The notes under the pieces are model-generated. The model did not search any database and was not told where the DNA came from. It saw nothing but the letters and a program-made list of their open reading frames with translations. A stretch of DNA of 64,000 bases from Orobanche coerulescens (taxonomy: Eukaryota > Streptophyta > Magnoliopsida > Lamiales > Orobanchaceae). Numbering within the stretch: position 1 is the stretch's first letter; each line of letters starts with the position of its first letter. Both the position numbers and the translations under genes were made by a program. The stretch spans positions 82,168,358-82,232,357 of the forward strand of contig CM065814.1 in the NCBI GenBank assembly GCA_033398695.1, in the 5' to 3' direction. This document shows, piece by piece, positions 21,717-33,354 of this stretch.

Positions 21717-24700
21717 TGTAACACCCGCAGAGGCATCTAGGAATATTACAGCGCCGTGGGCCCCGAGATGGAACCCACAAGGATAAAAGATATTTTCGCA
21801 AATATTTACAAATACCCAATAGGCTGACGACGGTACTATCTTTTAAAGACATTCGAAGAATTATAAAATTCGTTTATCAAAACCGTCATAAAATCGCATT
21901 TGAAACTATAAGGCCCGAAATACCAAAACTCAACAGTTTAGAAAACGATATTTCAAAATAACTTAAATTACCAGATACCAAAGGGCCATTTAAAAATACT
22001 CACGCAGCGGAAAAGACAAACAATTCATATACTCTAGCAGCGGAATACAACAACTGATTAGGAAACTCAATGCACAATTACATGCCCTAGCCAGTATCCT
22101 CCGGAAAGCTCATCTCTTCACGACCGCTACAAGGTCGATATCCAATATTCTAAAAATAAAGCCCACGACGGGGTTAGCCATAATACTCAACAATGATAAC
22201 CATCACATCACATTAATAATTACATACCGATGAGAATATAAAATAAGAATACGACCAATGTAATCTTATCATCATACTTTACCAAAATTCACATCTCGTA
22301 CTGTATCTCGCACAGTACCCAAGGTTCTCAAAACATCATCATAACTCACTGTTACGAAATCTACTAAACCTGTCCAACCCAAATCCGTTGGGTAACATCA
22401 TCACATTTGAACACGATAATCGATTGTCCATCAAAAGACAATTACCAAAGAAAATACAGAACATACCTCGAGATGCACAATACCATGACAATCATGTCAG
22501 TCTAATCCGAGATCAGATCAATGTAACATACGGACACGGTCTTAACACAAGACCTACAAATGCATACTCATATGACCACGTCAATATGCTCAAACAAGAA
22601 CGACAATGTATACTCAATGGAAATCCCATGATCCAACGCCCATCAGCATAGATCCCAAGATGATCCTACTAGATCAACACGAGGTGGATAACCAACAATA
22701 TATGTATGCACAAAACAACAACACATGGTAAAACCAACGATGCGAATCCACATGATTCTATCAACACAACACAGGGTAATCCAATGATCCAGCGCCCTCA
22801 GCATAGATACCAAGATAATCCCGTCGCACTAACACGAGGTGGAAAACCCGTCCAATGATCCAGCGCCCTTAGCATAGATCCTAAGATGATCCCATCGGAC
22901 CAACACGAGGTGGACATCTGGTCCAGCGCCCTTAGCATAGATCACACGATCCCATCGGATCAACACAACTTATATAATATAAGTATGCATACACATATGC
23001 AAATCAATATGTTCATCAATATGAGCAACATAACATGAACGACAATATGACAAATCAACTAGGACAACCTCATGTTCAACAACATGAATGACAATATGCA
23101 TGATCAAAATCATTAACACTAAATTGAATCAATTTAAGATACTTGCCCCGAGTCCTTCGGGAGCAATCTCGATGTCAAATCATCACTGAAGATTATTCGC
23201 AATGCTCGGCGATCCAAACGTACTATAGACTATAGATATTCATATCCTCGTCTTTATCACAATGTATCCTCGATACCCAAGTATACCAATAACAAAATAA
23301 ATCATATACATTATGATTTAAATTCCCAAAACCCGGAATCAACTTATAATCCCAAATATCCGGTGTTCACAATTATAATCATTTCTATACGAATTATAAA
23401 CGAATGAAATGGAAACTATTCATTAAATATTATAAACTGTGCAAGTAATAAATTGCCTTGATACCGATACAACGATGAGGAAGCCGTTACCAATTCCATT
23501 GCCTTCGTCTACGAGTTCTTCAGCCTCGACCAAAGCAATCTACGAACATTTTCGAACACGATCGTAAGGCATGATTCTAATCATTGATCAATTACCACAA
23601 CCTATTGCCATAATCAACAAACAACAATCCGATAACAATCAATAACCGACATAACCAATCCACAAACCCAACGGTTCTACGATATATCGATTAACCATAA
23701 GTCTGAACAATCCAACCTAAATGATCATGAATTCATAACCACAACATGATATACTACACGGTCTGTTGATATAGTGCATGTTAATCACTTAACGTAGCGT
23801 GCGCTAAGTTGCTTCAGTTAGCGTGCGCAAGCCAATAATTCTAGCGTGCGCTAATGACATGCAGTTGCATGCATTATAGGTACCGATCAACATATGGCGA
23901 TTATCAAGAACACTAAGTGATTCGAAACCATGTTCATAGCTACCAAAACAACAAAATCCGATATCCTTTAACATATAAACAATCATCCAACTCATAATCC
24001 AAGTCATATATTCATATATCATCTTCTTCCTCAATATCAACATCATGAATACCAAGAACCATAACAACACTTCCATAATCTATCATTACAGAGAGTAATC
24101 ATCAACAATAACATCAACATTCGCAAATGAGGAGAAGGATTAACCAACTTATCTCAGGAAGATGAATAACACAATTCTAACCACAAGAATCATATTAATA
24201 TCCATATATCAACAACAACATCATCATAATCTGGTAATCCATCTTATAATCATGCTTATCAACTTGTTTATATGATAAACATCAACTCAAGAACATCAAC
24301 ATTCAGTCCGAAACAAAATCCAAAGGTGAAGAGTAATTACCTCTTTGAAGGAATGGATTGAATCTCAAGGTTGAATCCGTTCTCAATCACTTCCAAGCTC
24401 CAAATGTTGTTATGGATGATTAACTCCACCATAATCCAGTGTTTGGAACTTCAAACATCTCTCTAAGAACTCTCTTTATCGGTTTCAAGGAAGGAATGGA
24501 TAAAAATGAAGAATAATGGCCAATTGCACATATATATATACTGTACATTATTAGCGTGCGCTAACATCTTCATTTAGCGTATGTTACATGCTTTAGCGTG
24601 CGCTAACTTACTTTGTTAGCGTGCGCTATCGTGGTCCAGAGGCTACTGCCTTACTTCGTATAATGATTTATGTACGCAATGCCCATGCAATAGCGTATGT

Positions 24701-25295
24701 AAATGACTCTATTTAGCGTACGCAAGTGCCCGACCGTAGCGTCGCTACTCATAGTGGACTTGCTACAGTTTGCACCTACCCCGAAGATGCCCGTGCCTCC
24801 ACATGCCAAAAGCACCCGACAAAGCAAAGATTCCCTTTGACCGATCTACCATTAGCGTGTGTTAAGCCTCATGCTTAGCGTCCGCTAATCCTTCATAGCA
24901 AACATCTGTTGACCTTATTGGAACATGCACCGAAAGTAGCCGGGTCCACTCGTAGATTCCCTCCGATCTGTTCTGCACTAGCGTGCGCTATCCTTTGCCT
25001 TTAGCATGCGCTACACCTGCACAATAGCGTGTGCTATGCTTGAATATTAGTATGCGGTAATCAAGCTATACTTAGCCATTTTCATCTATTCTTGCTCATC
25101 GTCTCACTATACCGAATAGGTGTACACAACACACTATATCCTTAAATACGATTGTCGACCAAGTGCAGTAATTATACCAATATAGATGTCTTAGTCCTTC
25201 AATTATTTTATTCATACTGTACAGATTCCACACTGTACAACATAGCTCGGATAAAATAACGGTAAACAACAGTAGTAGAAATTTCGGATATTACA
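21717..25295 (-). repeat. Tekay-2 5' LTR (right copy)
   Basis: 3579 bp; the fuller copy. Palindrome arrays at 23790-23855 and 24552-25060, TATA-like box at about 24531-24541, tandem array at about 22627-22962. Confidence 0.88.
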
Positions 25296-25300
25296 GTCTT

Positions 25301-26230
25301 TAGTCCTCTTCAGGTACTTAAAAATGTTTTTTACAGCAGTACAATGTTCCTGCCTTGAATTTGACTGAAACCAGCTTACTACGCTTCTTAGGCTATATTT
25401 GGTCTAGTGCAAAACATAGCGTACATGAGGCTACCTACTGCCGAAGCATAGGGCACCTTACTCATTTCCTTTATGTCTTTCTCACTTTGAGGAAACATTT
25501 CTAAGGAATGTTTTATGCCATGTCGCATAGATAGGAACCATCTCTTAGAATATTCCATCCTAAACCGCTTCAAGATCTTTTCTATATAGAGGACTTGGGA
25601 AAGACCTAACATTCTTTTCGCCCTATCCCAATAGAGACGAATAACTAGAATATAGGATGCTTCTTCCAAGTCTTTCACTGAGAACTCTTTAGAAAGCCAA
25701 GCTTTCACAGAACTGAGCATTCCCATGTCGTCTCCTATAAGTTGAATGTAATTCACATATAGTATTAAAAACGCAATTTTGCTCCTACTAATCTTCTTGT
25801 AAATACAGGGCTCCTCTTCGTTTTGGATAAAATCAAACTCTTTGACTGTCTCGTTAAAACGAAAATTCTAACTTCACAAAGCTTGCTTCAGTCCATAAAT
25901 GGCCCGCAGAAATTTGCATACTTTATGAATATCGGTTTCAGATATGAATCCCTTAGGTTGTTCCATGTAAATATCCTCCTTGAGGAATCTATTTGGAATG
26001 CTGTTTTCACACCAATTTGCCATATTTTATTATCTAAGTGGGCTTCTATGACAAGCATCATGCGAATAGACTTAATCATGGCTACAGGCAGAGTTTTTGA
26101 AGTAATTGATTCCCTCTCTTTGGGAATAACTCTTTGCCACAAGCCTGGCCTTATAGGTATCAACCTTGCCATCTCCATCAGTCTTTCTCTTGTAGATCCA
26201 TTTATTTTCGATAAGCACCATGTCCTTAGG
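25301..26230 (-). pseudogene. Copia A pol, reverse transcriptase, broken
   Basis: Read on the minus strand, 26178-25888 gives the start of the RVT_2-type domain with several frame breaks, and 25756-25388 gives SSVKAWLSKEFSVKDLEEAS, YIEKILKRFRMEYSKRW and YASAVGSLMYAMFCTRPNIA, typical copia RT/connection sequence. The YVDD active-site motif appears near 25750 as YVNY, so the catalytic Asp pair is lost. With stops near 25860 and 25385, this RT cannot work. Confidence 0.85.
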
Positions 26231-27708
26231 ACGATATACTAAAGTCTAGACCTGATTAGCATGCATTGTGTCTATCTCGGCTTCCATAGCCTCTTGCCAC
26301 TTCGCGAAGTCAACATCTACTGCCATTGCTTGGTCGTATGTAGAAGGATCATTCTCTTGTCTACTTTTTGTCATCTCATGGACACCCAGTTCCTCTTGAT
26401 GCAGATAGCCATACCTATCATGTAATTGAGAAGTCCTATTAGACGTGAGAGGTTATGTTTGTATTTCAGAAGGTTCGCTTCCAATATGTTGCACAGGTGT
26501 CTCAATTGGTGTTTCTTTTATTTCTTTCAAAGAAATATTTCTACATGTGCCTCCTTCTTGAATGAACTCATATTCCAGTTAGTGTGCTTGTAATGCAACG
26601 ATGATCCTATGATCATCGTGCATGTTAAATATATATCCCATGTAATCCCCTAGATATCATATGAAACGATCTTTCACAGATGTAACTTCCAATTTCTCTA
26701 CTTTAGTCTTCTTGACATAAGCAGGACATCCCCAAATCCTAATGTGATTAGGACTTGGTTTTCTAGCTCTACAAATATTATGTGGAGTCTTAGGAACAGA
26801 TTTGGAAGGACATCTGTTCAAGATATGAGCAACAGTAAGGAGCACGTGACCCCACAAATAAATTGGTAGATTAGTATAGTTAAGCATAGATCAAACCATG
26901 TCCAACATGGTTCAGTTCCTTCTTTCTGATACATCATTTAATTATGGAGTAGCTGGAGGAGTAAATTGTGATACTATTCATAGTTCTTTTAAGAACTCAT
27001 CAAACTCGGTACTCGTGTACTCACAACCTCGGTCTGATCGAAGAGTCTTAACACGGTTACCTATTTGGTTTTCAACGAGGGCTTTAAATTCGTTGAATTT
27101 ATTGAAGGCTTTAAATTTATGTTTCATTAAGTACATGAATCTGTACCTAGTATGGTCATCAGTGAATGTAATGAAATACTTAAAGAAATCTCGTTCCACT
27201 TCAAAAGGGCCACAGACATCGGTATGGATCAATCCAAGTTTTTCAGCAGCTCTTTCAAAAGTCCCTGTGAAAGGTAACTTAGTCATTTTGCCTTGAAGGC
27301 AAGATTCACAAGTTGGATTGGAATCATATCCAATGGACACGTAAGTCCATCTTTCTCCATTTTATAAACCTTGGTCTGACCAATATGACTAAGTCTAAGA
27401 TGCCACTTAAGTGATTGGTTTGTTTCATCCCTACCACGGTTTCTAGTTATAGTGTTCACAGTTGTTTTATTCTTTATATTCAAATGGTATAAACTATTTA
27501 ATAATGTAGCAGTACTAGCTAATTTATTTTTGAAATAAATTCGACAAGACCCATCTCCTATAAAGAAGTGAAACCCCTTTCGATCCATGACCGAAATTGA
27601 TACAATTTTTATATGCCTCTTAGGCAATACAAGTATATCATCTAAAGCAAGAATAAAGACAGATTCTAAATTCAACATAAGGGGTCCAATATCAGAAGCC
27701 TCGACACT
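26231..27708 (-). pseudogene. Copia A pol, GAG-pre-integrase and integrase, broken
   Basis: On the minus strand from the Tekay-3 site: 27708-27283 has WHLRLSHIGQTKVYKMEKDG (GAG-pre-integrase, zinc-binding His pair). Then 27340-26978 has SCLQGKMTKLPFTG, LGLIHTDVCGPFEVER (first catalytic Asp) and YFITFTDDHTRYRFMYLMKH (second Asp region), then TLRSDRGCEYTSTEFDEFLK (catalytic Glu). Next comes 26887-26657 with LPIYLWGHVLLTVAHILNRC and KTPHNICRARKPSPNHIRIW. The catalytic D,D,E residues are still readable, but the frame is broken between segments. Integrase would insert the cDNA into the host genome. The poorly kept stretch 26231-26650 is the integrase-RT linker. Confidence 0.85.
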
Positions 27709-28544
27709 GTGTCTGTAACACCCCCAATACACTCAGGGATATTACACACCGCAGACCCTTTTCTCAGGGATCTACCAGGCTAGTAACTAAAATCAAACAT
27801 CAAAATAACGCCTTTAAGGCTAAATGATGACCCAGTAGACCAATTAGGTCTTTCCATTAATACATACAACTCAATCTCAATACATGACCACGCATGGGTC
27901 AAAACAAAACACTCCCTTGCAACGGGAAAATACTGCAGCGGAAATAAACTACAACTAGGCCAATACAACATCGTACGGGTCCTCATGTGATTACTATCGA
28001 TCATCTTTCATCATCCTTCATGCCAACCTTGTGTTATGCTCCCCAAAACCTGAATGCAATACAGACATCCACCCCCCGACTCGGGCGTTAGCAAAAATTC
28101 CACTACTTTGCTAGTGCAAGTACAAAGTGCAAATACGAGTCATACAAATCATATTCCAAGAATAATAATACTCAGATATCTTCAAAGATTCAAACATAAC
28201 GAAAGATACTTCCCGAGGAAAAGAGTTGGAGAAAATTTCCAAATTTGAAAGATCACAATTCAAGGGAACAAATTATAAAATATTTTTAAAATGAAAGCCC
28301 TCGGGAGTTTTAACGGAAAACCATTTAGGTTTAACGAATCCTTCTCTTTTCAAAGAAACCGAAAGGGTTCACAACCCAAAATTTACTTTCTCAAATAAAA
28401 ACCAACAACAATTCACAGGGTTCATATCCCACGTCACGTGTCCTCGACGGACATAAAACCAACAAAACATAACCACCCAAGATACGAACACTTGGTAACA
28501 CATCCAAGGTACCCGACCTGGCAAAACACATCCAAAATCATATA

Positions 28545-28795
28545 CATAACACCGTGATCACATGCCATGTCATCTCACAGTTGGACCAATCACTTGTTGT
28601 ATCCTGACCACACGATCACACGCCATGTGCCACCGTAAGTATTCTTAGGCGCTCACGGTTGGATCAACCAATTGTTGCATCCTGACCACATGATCACAAG
28701 CCATGTGTCACCGTAGTTTTTCTTAGGCTCTCACGGTTGGATCAATCACTTGTTGTATCCTGGCCATATTATCACAAGCCATGCGTCACCGTAGA
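28545..28795 (-). repeat. Three-unit tandem array, Tekay-3 left LTR
   Basis: Three units of about 85-90 bp share GATCACAMGCCATGTGTCACC, TTCTTAGGCGCTCACGGTTG and GATCAATCACTTGTTG or variants. The same array is at 47445-47690 in the right LTR. Its monomer looks unlike those of Tekay-1 and Tekay-2. Confidence 0.87.
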
Positions 28796-29707
28796 CCCCA
28801 CCCATGTCCACACATTCACACACATAACATAGTACACCAAGAATATCCAAACAATTCACTGAAAGGCAACAAACACTTAGCATGACGCAAACGTCAAACC
28901 ACATGCACCGAAACGAGGTAATATATGTACGCATACATTATCAAGCGCAACATCAACACCAAACATATCCATAGGATTCACTTAATCATTTACGAAACAC
29001 ACCAATCACAAAATACATAAGGGTTTTGAAACAGAGCCTTTAACCAGGCTAAACCGAATCGTTTGAAAGTTCATTTCAAACAACCAAACAAACATACCAA
29101 GACGATCACCAATCATCATATCCACAAAACAAGAAATGTATGAATAAGGTACTTGCCTCAAGTAATGATAACTGCGGAGAATTGGGCGAGGTGAGGCGAC
29201 ACGAACCGACTATGAACCCGCCGATTCCGCTGAAAAACAACTTGCGACAATAAACTACGAACGAAAATAACAACAACGAAAATGAATTCCATAACACGAC
29301 CTAAAGCCACTGAATTAAAGGATCAAACGACGAAAGTTCTAGGGTTTCCCCCAAAATGGCCAAGAACACGAATCGACCTGACAAAAATACGAAAACAAAA
29401 TTTCATACCATGGGTTAAGATCAACATGACTAGGTGACAACAATAGAACCAACAATCTCGGATTAAAATCACGAAATCAAGACAAGCCCCCAAATTTATC
29501 AAAAGTAGGGTTCTAAGAGATTACTTTGATTTGAAGGAGAAGAGACGGTATTGTGATGATTAAATCACGTTATGAACTCGAGATGATGATGATCGATGAA
29601 CTCCCATCGATTTTTCACCCTGGAATCGGCCAGATCGCATCAATGGAGAGGAAGAAGGAGGAAATGGGTTAAGAAACCCGTCCTTCAAGTTTATATAGGT
29701 TGACCGA

Positions 29708-29818
29708 TGTTACGGCCGTAACTATGCTAATGGGCAACTCCGCAATTAACGAAGGTAGCTTACGGCCGTAACTTCCAAGGATTATGGCTGTAGCTTCTAA
29801 CACTTACAGCCATAACAT
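29708..29818. repeat. Palindrome array, CGGCCG type (Tekay-3 left LTR), split
   Basis: Copies of TTACGGCCGTAA and degraded forms. The array is split by the Sirevirus-like element and continues at 41774-41905. The intact counterpart is at 48595-48865 in the right LTR, where about nine copies can be read. Confidence 0.83.
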
Positions 29819-29823
29819 ATAAA

Positions 29824-31231
29824 TGTAGGTCACAAGTCGTCCAGGAACAAGTCTAGAGGGGGGGGTGAATAGACTTGTTGAAACTCTTGAACTCTTTTTC
29901 GAAGAGTGAGTTTCTTCAGCTGATAATCAAACAAATGACTTGGAGTCGTTTGTTCTTGGATAAGTGCGGAAGTCAGCTGATGACGAATATAAATTAATCT
30001 TAATGAAACACTTAACAATGTATGCGTAGCTTAGAGTATGATGCGAGAAACAAGAAATAACACAGCGATTATAGTGGTCTCGGAGGTGGGGTAATCCTCT
30101 ACTAATCCACTTTTCTCCAAACCGATTGGAGATGAATTCACTATAATTTTCAACCGGGATAAAGATTACGGTGATTCACAACACACTACAACAGACTTCC
30201 AACCGGTGGAATTCCGTGCCGTTGTACACACACTGATCGCCTTGCACCTCTTGATCCTCGATCCTCGGATGCCTTAACAGTCAGCAAATACAACCAGAGA
30301 AGTACCCCGTACTCAAGATTTAAAGACAAGAGTGTTTGTCTTCTCCAACTTAAGAGCTTCCTTGAATATGATCTTTTTGGATCTGCTCTTTTTTTCTCGA
30401 TGCTATTTGATTGCTTGAGATTGCTTTGTTTGCTTTGATCGCTAGAGTATATGTTCGCACCGGTGTTTTCTCAGTTTCAAATCTCCGGGTATTTATAGAT
30501 CACGATCTCTGAGCTTCTTCCTTGTAGCCGTTGCAAATCTGAACAAATTCGTCCGTTGGAGAGAGACTTCATTGTTTAATCTTTTCTGAACGTTGCAAGG
30601 CTGGATTCCCATTACTTTATTTTATCTTCCGACCGTTGTGATGACTTCTGCATGTGAGCGCCGAATCTTTTGAATATAAAAGGTTTAAAGTCTTCACGGT
30701 GGGTCAGGATGATTTAAATAAATCATATCTCTTGCGGGAATCACTCCAATTTGTCTCTTCACGTTGCATGTGAGCTTTCCGTAATATTTGACTTTTCAAA
30801 GCATGCTGACGTGGACTTGGAGTACTAGGCTGTAGTTGAGTAGGCTATGGTGCAGCTTACATCTTTGCAGGTAGGTCCTCTTGGCTGTATACTGTTTGAG
30901 ACTTGTCTGATCAGGTGACTTCCCTGAGGTTCCTCACCGCATGCAGTCAAACTTCTCCGACAAATTTTTAGTTGACTGTGGCTACTCCGATTGAGTCGGT
31001 ACTTCTCTGATGGACTAGACTGTACTTTAGTACTTAGCCGATTTTCAGCCTAACTAACTTTGGCCTATAGAAGACACTCATTTGGTTCTTCTTTACATTT
31101 TGCCAATTTTATACTTAACACATTTTGGCCTATGGAAGATACTCATTTGGTTCTTCCTTACATTTTGCCAATTAATAAACATTTGATTTTAAATTAATGA
31201 CATCATCAAAATCTAACAAGTATTCCTAACA
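29824..31231 (-). repeat. Sirevirus-like 3' LTR
   Basis: 1408 bp. A TATA-like box (TCTATAAATAC on the minus strand) is at 30488-30498. A run of eight or so G lies at about 29859-29866; in the other LTR the run is longer (about 40393-40405). Differences from the other LTR cluster where one copy has CAG or CTG and the other has CG. Confidence 0.9.
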
Positions 31232-31450
31232 AATTCCCCCTATTTTGATGATGGCAAAACTAAGTAAGAAATCAAATGACCAAGTCTGCACTTAAGTGCA
31301 AGACAAAACTGAAATCAGTCTAATATTGAGACAACTGGAAAATTGTCATTCAACAGACTGTTCATAAAACTTTCTGACTTATCATAGAAATTATACAAGA
31401 ATGTTTTAAGTACAGAAAAATAAAATTACAAGTAAGAAAATAATTTAAGG

Positions 31451-31771
31451 TCATCTGCCTCTTCCTCTGCCTCTTCGAATAGGCTGCTTGGCAGGTCTGA
31501 ATGGTTTGGCTCCGATAGGTCTTACCTTGACCGGAGCAAGGCCATACTTTCTCTTCACAACCAGTGCTGCGAAGTCCTGCTCCTGCTGAGATCTGAATTT
31601 GTTCTCAAGGCAGACTAGCTTGATTTCCTCCTGAAGTTGTAGCTCATCAAGTTCACCATGCATGCGGATTGGTGCTTCTTCAGCTCTGAATTTAGGGATC
31701 ATGGGAAATGCATTTTGCTCTTTTGTGTACTTCTTTAGAACAGCCCAAAGCTTAGGATGAACCTCTTCCAT
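31451..31771 (-). CDS. Sirevirus extra ORF, basic C-terminal part
   Basis: This 106-codon frame begins MEEVHPKLWAVLKKY and ends in an Arg/Gly tail (RRGRGRGR). The same reading frame stays open upstream of its ATG to about 32040, past the stop of the 444-codon frame, which suggests one longer ORF split by a 1-bp change in a G-run near 32090-32105. The RG tail looks like an RNA-binding tail. Function is unknown. Confidence 0.5.
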   Translation of the reverse strand: MEEVHPKLWAVLKKYTKEQNAFPMIPKFRAEEAPIRMHGELDELQLQEEIKLVCLENKFRSQQEQDFAALVVKRKYGLAPVKVRPIGAKPFRPAKQPIRRGRGRGR

Positions 31772-32019
31772 CCAGTTTATGAAAATCTCCTGTGGGGAGA
31801 GTTTGTCATCTTGAAGTAGTTCCCAGACATAAAAGTCTCTGATGAACTTCTTCCTAGCAGCTCCCCATATTTCAAGAGCTTCAAGTGGGCAGAAATCTTC
31901 AACATACCATAGCTCCAGACCTTCCCATTCAAGAGTAGGTTCAAAGCCGCCTCTGGTCCTTCTGCGCTTCCCTTCAGGCTGGTCAGCCTTGTCTTCTTGA
32001 TCTACAGCTTCCTTCCTTT

Positions 32020-33354
32020 TTAGGCTAGAGGGTCCTTCAATCTGGGGGACATCCTGCTTTTTCTTACTTCTGATTTCTCTCTCTTCCCCCTGAATCCTCT
32101 CTTCCCCCTTTTTCCAGCATCAATGAGTGTTGTCAACTGTTGCTCCATGCGGCTCATCCAATCAGACATGCCAAAAGGCATTCTGTTGTTTGTAGGAGGA
32201 GGAGGCTGAGGGATCTCTCTCTGAAGCAGGGTGTCAATCTTGGCATTAATGGTCTGAAGGTCAGGAGTGACCTGAGTTGATAGCAGCTCCCCAATGGTGT
32301 CTCTGACAATTTGCTTGATCAGCTCAGTCATGGTAGGGGATAACTGAGCTGATGGGGAGTGTTCTCCTGATCCTTCAGCAATGGAGCCACTAGACTGCAG
32401 GCTCCTGGCTGCAGCCGGTAGGTCAGATTGAGTCTTCTCCGGGGTCCCTGACTTGGAGTCCTCTGCCAGCTCTGCGTCTAGGCTGGTGTACTGGGGAGGT
32501 ACAACAATCCTATCTGCAGCTTCGTTGGTAGGCTCTGGCTCCTTCTCTGGCTCCTTTTCTCTTTCTTCCTCTTTCCCTTCTTCTTCAGATTTCTCTTTTT
32601 CTTTCTCCTCATCTTTTTCTTTCTCTTCTTCAGCAGCCACACCAGCTCCTCCTTCACCTCCATCATCATTATTATCATCATCATCATCATCATTTTTCTC
32701 ATCATCATCCTTCTCCTTTTCTCTTTCATCATCTTCATCCTTCTCCTTATCTTCTTCTTCTTTTTCCTGCTCCACTTCTTCTCCTTCTTCTTCATCTTCT
32801 TCATCATCCACTTCTTCTGTTTTCTCAATCTCCTCTATCTCCTTTTCAACTGGTATGTTTTCTTCAGATTCTTTTTCTTTTTCATCCTCTTCAACCAAAT
32901 TGATAATTTCATTTTCTTCATCAACTTCTTCTATCCTAATTTCCTTTTCTACTTCCTCTTCCTCTTCCTCTCCAAAACTACCATCAAAAATACTGAGCAT
33001 TATAGAGTGGATAAAATGGTCCATGTTTGTCTCAAAATGTGACATGAACCAGTTATCCTCGAGGAGTAAGGCTAAATCTGACTCTTTGCAAAAATCAGTC
33101 AAAACATCCTCCGTGGCTTGGGGGTATTCCCAACCACTAGTTTCAACAAAAATTTGAAAATTTGTAAAGGACATGGTTTTAAGAGTTTTCCACTCTTTAA
33201 AAATATTTACGAAAGAGTGTTTTTCTGCTTGTGGCTTGACAAGCTGAAGTTGTTCTATGGAGAGATTAAAAGTATTATTTTCTAAAAGATTGAATGTGTA
33301 ATCGTCAGTGGATAGATATAACAAGACTGCTTCCTCTTCTTCGGTCATGTACAC
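32020..33354 (-). CDS. Sirevirus extra ORF, acidic 444-residue protein
   Basis: Longest open frame in the window. Roughly residues 1-130 look globular (VLLYLSTDDYTFNLL, FQIFVETSGWEYPQ). Residues about 130-290 are almost entirely Glu, Asp and Lys. Residues 290-355 are Ser/Pro/Thr-rich. About 355-400 could form a coiled coil (MTELIKQIVRDTIGELL, TINAKIDTLLQRE), followed by PQPPPP and a basic tail. No signal peptide or clear membrane segment is visible. Its position between RNase H and the 3' LTR is that of the 'envelope-like' gene of Sireviruses, but nothing in it resembles a fusion glycoprotein. The role is unknown; a gag- or chromatin-associated protein is as plausible. It stops near 32020 after a probable frameshift. 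Confidence 0.6.
   Translation of the reverse strand: MYMTEEEEAVLLYLSTDDYTFNLLENNTFNLSIEQLQLVKPQAEKHSFVNIFKEWKTLKTMSFTNFQIFVETSGWEYPQATEDVLTDFCKESDLALLLEDNWFMSHFETNMDHFIHSIMLSIFDGSFGEEEEEEVEKEIRIEEVDEENEIINLVEEDEKEKESEENIPVEKEIEEIEKTEEVDDEEDEEEGEEVEQEKEEEDKEKDEDDEREKEKDDDEKNDDDDDDNNDDGGEGGAGVAAEEEKEKDEEKEKEKSEEEGKEEEREKEPEKEPEPTNEAADRIVVPPQYTSLDAELAEDSKSGTPEKTQSDLPAAARSLQSSGSIAEGSGEHSPSAQLSPTMTELIKQIVRDTIGELLSTQVTPDLQTINAKIDTLLQREIPQPPPPTNNRMPFGMSDWMSRMEQQLTTLIDAGKRGKRGFRGKREKSEVRKSRMSPRLKDPLA

Larger units (their letters stand above)
15995..25295 (-). mobile_element. Tekay-2: non-autonomous Ty3/gypsy element, full length
   Basis: LTRs are at 15995-19229 and 21717-25295, with a perfect 5-bp target duplication gtctt at 15990-15994 and 25296-25300. 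The primer-binding site (reverse complement TGGTATCGGAGC) is beside the right LTR, and the TTTCATCC/TTAAAATAAG pre-PPT context beside the left, so it is on the minus strand. The interior is about 2.49 kb with no recognisable gag or pol, so it is LARD-like. It splits copia A pol between RT and RNase H. Confidence 0.87.
27714..29823 (-). repeat. Tekay-3 3' LTR (left copy), first part
   Basis: From TGTAACACCCCC to the Sirevirus target copy ataaa (29819-29823). It contains a three-unit tandem array at about 28545-28795, a TATA-like TTTATATAGG at 29690-29699 and the first part of a CGGCCG palindrome array at 29708-29818. Confidence 0.88.

Noticed and set aside
26898..27296. 132-codon plus-strand frame
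   Set aside because: Antisense to copia A integrase, whose motifs are clear on the minus strand.
32453..33157. 234-codon serine-rich frame on the plus strand
   Set aside because: It is the complement of the Glu/Asp-rich tract of the 444-codon minus-strand frame (GAA/GAG read as TTC/CTC and TCx). An antisense shadow.
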